This document shows positions 41,832 through 45,534 of a stretch of 45,534 bases of DNA, one piece after another. Made by a program: the position numbers and the translations under genes. Position 1 is the first letter of the stretch. Each line of letters starts with the position of its first letter. Source of the DNA: CAYZJV01 sp964482325 (GTDB lineage Bacteria; Spirochaetota; Spirochaetia; Sphaerochaetales; Sphaerochaetaceae); the NCBI GenBank assembly GCA_964482325.1, contig CAYZXD010000019.1:1-45534 (forward strand), read 5' to 3'. The notes beneath the pieces are model-generated. The model did not search any database, was not told where the DNA came from, and worked only from the letters and a program-made list of their open reading frames with translations.

Positions 41832-43487
41832 TTACGCTAAGAGTGAACGGGCATGTTCAAGTGCCCGTTCGTCAGTATGGTGTCCACTGAGCATACGTGC
41901 AATTTCAACAATGCGCTGTTCATAATCCACTTGATGAATTCGCGTATAGGTACGTTCCTCGTCAGTCTCTTTATGCACGACCAGATGCTGGTTTGCCTTT
42001 GCGGCAATGGACGCAAGATGGGTAATGGCGATAATCTGTCGACTCTGTGAGAGTTCAGCCATCTGTTCGCCTACGGCAAGAGCTACGGCTCCTCCGATTC
42101 CGGCATCCACTTCATCAAATATGAGCGTTTCCACATCATCTGCCTCTGCAAGGACGGTTTTTATTGCAAGCATCACACGGGATAATTCTCCTCCCGAGGC
42201 AATTTCACGCAGACTCCGTTTTGGTTCGCCTAAGTTGGCGGAGAACCAGAAATCGACCCGGTCACATCCGTGTACCGTCCGTTCCCGCTCAATAATTTCA
42301 ATACTGAAAACCACATGCTCCATCCCGAGATGTTTCAATCGTCGCGTTATTTCCTGTTGCAGATGTGCAGCGGCAGCTGTCCGTTTATCCCGCAGGACCT
42401 TCGCACGTTCAGTTACCTCGGCATCGAGCAATGCAAACTTTTCTTTGAGCTCTTTCAAATCCTGATCAGACTGTTCTCCTCCGGCAAGTTTATCCTTTGT
42501 AGCAGTATAAAAGGCTATCACGTGTTCCAGCGTGGGACCGTATTTCTTTTTTAATCGCTGGAGTTGAGCAAGACGGGCCTGAAGCTCATCCAGGCGTTGC
42601 TGACTGAAGCTCATCGTTGATAGACGATCACGTAGATTTTCCGCAATATCCTGTAATTCAAGAAAAACACTCTGCATCCGTTCGGATATTTCATCGAGAG
42701 AACCATCTGCCTTTTCAGCTCTCCGTATTGCGCTGAGACTAAGATTGACAGCACTCAGGGCACCATCGCTTGATGAGCTTTTCAGCTGTTCATGAGCAAA
42801 TTCAAGATTTTCATGTATGGTTTCGTATTGACTTAAACGGGAAATTTCTTCTTCAAGCTGTTCATCTTCATGTTCTTTCAGCTGGGCACGGTTGAGCTCC
42901 TCAACGACGAACGTAAGGTAATCGACTTCCTGAATACGACGGCTGCGATCATGTTCCAGCATTTCAATCGTTTTTTTCACTTCTTCCAGTTCGCCATAGA
43001 CTTGTGCATAGGAGGCAAGTTCCGGCGAGCATTTTCCATAATTGTCGAGTACGGCCCGCTGTCGATCGCTATGCAATAACGACTGATGTTCATGCTGCCC
43101 ATGCATATCGAAAAGCATATCGGAGACAAAAGCCAGATCGCTGCGGATCATAGGGGTACTTTGCAGGGTAATGGAACCGCGGCCACTTTTCTTTACTACC
43201 CGTCTGACGATGATGGACCCATCCTCCAGAGCAATATCCCGTTGAGTCAGCCAGGTAACGAGAGGATGGGTATCCGGAAGAGAAAAAACAGCTGCAACAC
43301 TGGCTTCTTCAGCACCGCTGCGTACCAGATTACCATCAGCCTTGTCTCCCATCAAAAGATTCAGTGCACCGAGTATAATGGATTTACCGGCTCCTGTTTC
43401 TCCGCTGAGTACGGTGAAGCCGGAGGAAAATTCTATTTCCATATCTTCGATAAGGGCAAGATTCCGAATCGTAATATGTTCAAGCAT
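41832..43487 (-). CDS. recN: DNA repair protein RecN
   Basis: A 551-residue SMC-like ATPase for double-strand-break repair. Walker A is GETGAGKS near the N-terminus; a long coiled coil occupies about residues 150-370 (EELNRAQLKEHEDEQLEEEISRL and following). The ABC signature SGGELSRVMLAIK and Walker B LIFDEVDAGIGG follow, then the H-loop ITHL. Length matches the family (about 550). The start overlaps the nadK stop by 8 nt and has GGAGG upstream. It is convergent with the GH57/DUF3536 gene with a 6-nt gap. Confidence 0.97.
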   Translation of the reverse strand: MLEHITIRNLALIEDMEIEFSSGFTVLSGETGAGKSIILGALNLLMGDKADGNLVRSGAEEASVAAVFSLPDTHPLVTWLTQRDIALEDGSIIVRRVVKKSGRGSITLQSTPMIRSDLAFVSDMLFDMHGQHEHQSLLHSDRQRAVLDNYGKCSPELASYAQVYGELEEVKKTIEMLEHDRSRRIQEVDYLTFVVEELNRAQLKEHEDEQLEEEISRLSQYETIHENLEFAHEQLKSSSSDGALSAVNLSLSAIRRAEKADGSLDEISERMQSVFLELQDIAENLRDRLSTMSFSQQRLDELQARLAQLQRLKKKYGPTLEHVIAFYTATKDKLAGGEQSDQDLKELKEKFALLDAEVTERAKVLRDKRTAAAAHLQQEITRRLKHLGMEHVVFSIEIIERERTVHGCDRVDFWFSANLGEPKRSLREIASGGELSRVMLAIKTVLAEADDVETLIFDEVDAGIGGAVALAVGEQMAELSQSRQIIAITHLASIAAKANQHLVVHKETDEERTYTRIHQVDYEQRIVEIARMLSGHHTDERALEHARSLLA

Positions 43488-44346
43488 GCATGCCTCCAGA
43501 CCAGTTGAGCTTATCGCGGATCACTTCATAATAATTACGCAGCGGGCTCATGATAAGTAGCGCTTTTGAGCGGGCTTTTTCAACGGTGATCCGATCACCT
43601 TCCTGCAGAGAAAAGAGCACTTGGCCATCAAGGGTAAGTGCTACCTGAGTGCGTTGTCCGGATCGCACCACAATATCGATGACATCTTCACCAGCGACAA
43701 CCAGCGGGCGGTTCGATAAGGTAAATGGACAAACCGGATTGATAATCAGGGCATCTAAGGTAACATCGAGTATAGGACCACCGGCGGCTAAACTATACCC
43801 GGTGGAACCGGTGGGAGTTGCTACTAAAATTCCATCGCTACGGATTTTTCCTGCATTTGTTCCATTGATCAGTAAATCAAGTGAAACCATTTTGGAAATA
43901 CCGCTTGCCGATAATGTCACTTCATTTAATCCATGTCCCTGAAATACTTTTTCATTATTCCGCGTGACAGAAACCCGGACGAGCAATCTACGGGAAACCG
44001 TAGCCTTTCCCTTTCGATAGAGGTCAAAGGTTTCCTGCCATTCATCTTTACATACCTCAGTAATAAATCCAAAGGTTCCAAGGTTCACTGCAAGCATGGG
44101 AATACCGTATGGATGCAGCATCCGGGCACAGGAAAGCACCGTTCCGTCTCCACCGAGGCAGATAGCTAAATCAGTATCGGAGGCAACCGATATCGAAGTT
44201 TCAGTATCTGTCATCAATACCGTATCGTGTGCAATCGCAAGATGATCGAGATAATCTTCAATATCTTTTGCAAAATTACGAGCATCCCCTTTCTGTAAAT
44301 TTGCGATGATCAGCACTCTGCTAATACTCTTTTCCTGTGCATGCAT
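43480..44346 (-). CDS. nadK: NAD kinase
   Basis: A 288-residue ATP (or polyphosphate) NAD+ kinase that makes NADP+. The catalytic GGDG motif is at 65-68 (CLGGDGTVLS), followed by LGTFGFITE, the nucleotide-binding ATPTGSTGYSLAAGGPIL, and VCPFTLSNRPLV. GGAGG precedes the ATG. It lies between a DegT-like gene (12-nt gap) and recN (overlap), a nadK-recN pairing seen in many bacteria. Confidence 0.96.
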   Translation of the reverse strand: MHAQEKSISRVLIIANLQKGDARNFAKDIEDYLDHLAIAHDTVLMTDTETSISVASDTDLAICLGGDGTVLSCARMLHPYGIPMLAVNLGTFGFITEVCKDEWQETFDLYRKGKATVSRRLLVRVSVTRNNEKVFQGHGLNEVTLSASGISKMVSLDLLINGTNAGKIRSDGILVATPTGSTGYSLAAGGPILDVTLDALIINPVCPFTLSNRPLVVAGEDVIDIVVRSGQRTQVALTLDGQVLFSLQEGDRITVEKARSKALLIMSPLRNYYEVIRDKLNWSGGMHA

Positions 44347-44358
44347 ATACCTGACCTC

Positions 44359-45390
44359 CTATGGCAGATGAGCGATCACCTTTTCTATACGGCCAATTTC
44401 CTGGCTACTCAAAAAGGGATACAAGGGAAACCGCATGCCTCTTGTTACACACGGAATGGCATGCGGAAACCGATCAAAATCTTCCAAATTATCGCCGATT
44501 ACCGTATTACTGAAAGCAAAATCTACAGCAACTTCATATCTGAGAGCAAATTGTTTTACAGTTTCAGGTCTGGAATCGAGAATTACGACAAACCCATATC
44601 CGTTCATGCCATATTCGACGTCTGAAATCCCGAACAGCGCGTGGTGTGTTCTCATAAGTGCATATCGATACCGGTCAAAAATTGCACGACGTTTCTCAAG
44701 ATTCCGATCAGCTTGAGCAAGTTGGACAACACCAAGTGCAGCATTCATCCCGGGAAGAGCAATCTCACGATAACAGGGATTCATCGCAGTTTCGATGTTC
44801 TCTGCAATGACCGGATCTTCGGTCATGATGGCAGCTCCACCTGCGGTGGAGACCAGAGCAGATTCTTCAAAAGCCAGGATGGCTACATCACCAAGCGTAC
44901 CGGCAGGATTTTCTTCCCACGTACTGCCAAAGCTTTCTGAGATATCTTCAATCAGTGGGATCTGCAGGTGTTCCCAGCTCCCAGTAATCGGCAAACATCC
45001 GTACGGTTCATAGAGCAGCATGGCATCCAATTTATCGAAACCGAATACGGCAACTCGCTCATATGAGAGATTTCCGGTTGCTGGATCGATATCAAAAATT
45101 TCCATAGAAGCACCAAGTGAATTGATGACTGTCTGGTAGAATCGGGGGGAGAGCGCGGATACACCGACAACGGACCCTGCTGTTATGCCGATACCGATCA
45201 AAGCATAGGATAGAGCGTGGATTCGATCTCTTAGAGCTGTCACATACCCGGCCCGATGCATTTTCTCCTGTAACAGTGTCGTAAAGGCCAGCGTATGGTC
45301 CCCCACACCGATTTGCTCATCGGCCATGGTTTGCAGCACGGCATCCATATCTTTTCTTCTCAGTGTGGGTTTTTCCAATCTGATGATCAT
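44359..45390 (-). CDS. DegT/DnrJ/EryC1-fold protein lacking the PLP lysine
   Basis: A 343-residue protein of fold type I aminotransferase (DegT/DnrJ/EryC1/StrS) type. The N-terminus MIIRLEKPTLRRKDMDAVLQTMA matches the family opening, the cofactor aspartate remains in IEDISESFGSTW (usual EDAAQAHG), and LGDVAILAF aligns with LGDIGCFSF. But the segment that normally reads TK, the Schiff-base lysine, is EESALVSTAGGAAIMT: alanine stands at the lysine position. It is therefore probably not an aminotransferase; function unknown. The start at 45390 follows family length; no ribosome-binding site precedes it. An in-frame TTG at 45483 would lie in the 5S terminator. It leads the nadK-recN operon. Confidence 0.68.
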   Translation of the reverse strand: MIIRLEKPTLRRKDMDAVLQTMADEQIGVGDHTLAFTTLLQEKMHRAGYVTALRDRIHALSYALIGIGITAGSVVGVSALSPRFYQTVINSLGASMEIFDIDPATGNLSYERVAVFGFDKLDAMLLYEPYGCLPITGSWEHLQIPLIEDISESFGSTWEENPAGTLGDVAILAFEESALVSTAGGAAIMTEDPVIAENIETAMNPCYREIALPGMNAALGVVQLAQADRNLEKRRAIFDRYRYALMRTHHALFGISDVEYGMNGYGFVVILDSRPETVKQFALRYEVAVDFAFSNTVIGDNLEDFDRFPHAIPCVTRGMRFPLYPFLSSQEIGRIEKVIAHLP

Positions 45391-45484
45391 GTTCACAGGA
45401 TAAGGAAGATAGTGACCTTGCGCAAGTAGATTCGTTCGGTTACTGATGAACATGGAGGTGCATTGAATAATAGGTAATGACAAG

Positions 45485-45493
45485 GCAAAAAAA
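45485..45493 (-). terminator. T-tract terminator after the 5S rRNA gene
   Basis: Minus-strand transcription leaving the 5S gene meets TTTTTTT (45493-45487) within 2 nt of the mature end. The paired 5S terminal helix probably supplies the stem; its 5' half lies outside the window. Confidence 0.6.
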
Positions 45494-45494
45494 G

Positions 45495-45534
45495 AGGCCC
45501 GGCAGCAACCTACTCTCCCGCGGAAAACGCAGTA
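45495..45534 (-). rRNA. rrf: 5S ribosomal RNA, 3' end only
   Basis: The minus strand reads GGGAGAGTAGGTTGCTGCCGG followed by GCCTC, the conserved 3' end of bacterial 5S rRNA (E. coli equivalent GCGAGAGTAGGGAACTGCCAGGC). The remainder of the gene, and presumably the 23S and 16S genes, lie to the right of the window. Confidence 0.88.

Noticed and set aside
41845..41870. A perfect 9-bp hairpin (GAACGGGCA / TGCCCGTTC) near the recN/GH57 junction
   Set aside because: It lies inside the last codons of recN and has no T-run on either strand, so I do not call it a terminator. It encodes ordinary RecN C-terminal residues.

Overview
This window is chromosomal DNA from a motile spirochaete, most likely a free-living Spirochaetales member (Spirochaeta/Treponema relatives). 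The evidence is protein family content and gene order: a dcw cluster without ftsI/murE, running into xerD-dprA-xerC-hslV-hslU-flhF; a lone groES; a short RpoS/RpoD-like sigma factor; and NtrB/NtrC partners. Genus cannot be fixed from the sequence alone. The DNA is gene-dense and of moderate GC. I see no insertion sequences, prophage, CRISPR or other transferred islands. No gene-free stretch exceeds 300 bases; the longest (about 270 bases, 36481-36751) holds the mraZ promoter and a promoter for a small unknown gene.

Layout from left to right. 1-105: the end of a tRNA-Thr gene and its terminator. 296-2567: a divergent SGNH hydrolase and a dicarboxylate/amino-acid symporter. 2713-7101 (minus): pyruvate phosphate dikinase, a sigma-70 family factor preceded by a textbook sigma-54 promoter, and a small helical protein. 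7281-7544: groES with its own promoter. 7597-16279 (minus): a tightly overlapping operon murG-cvpA-holB-histidine kinase-NtrC-type regulator-dinG-MFS transporter. 16391-19114: secA. 19111-21904: a divergent pair, a LysM/degenerate-LytM protein and a class B penicillin-binding protein. 21889-36480 (minus): a 14.6-kb division, wall and recombination cluster mraZ-rsmH-ftsL-murF-mraY-ftsW-ftsQ-ftsA-ftsZ-xerD-dprA-xerC-hslV-hslU-flhF. 36752-41825: a small unknown acidic protein, then an alpha-glucan island (GH57 branching enzyme, DUF4912 protein, divergent GH57/DUF3536 protein). 41832-45390 (minus): recN, nadK and a DegT-fold protein lacking its PLP lysine. 45495-45534: the 3' end of a 5S rRNA gene, so an rRNA operon ends here.

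How the genes work together. MraZ probably controls the whole division cluster through repeats at its promoter. Peptidoglycan precursor steps (MraY, MurF, MurG), the septal synthase pair (FtsW with the class B PBP) and the divisome (FtsZ, FtsA, FtsQ, FtsL) all lie within about 21 kb, although the PBP and murG are outside the dcw cluster proper. The most interesting regulatory observation is a possible sigma cascade: a soluble PAS kinase and a sigma-54 activator are encoded at 10.9-13.5 kb, and a perfect -24/-12 promoter sits just before the alternative sigma-70 family gene at 5.5-6.4 kb. This has the same logic as the Hk2/Rrp2-RpoN-RpoS pathway of Borrelia. That the two loci are functionally connected is inference.
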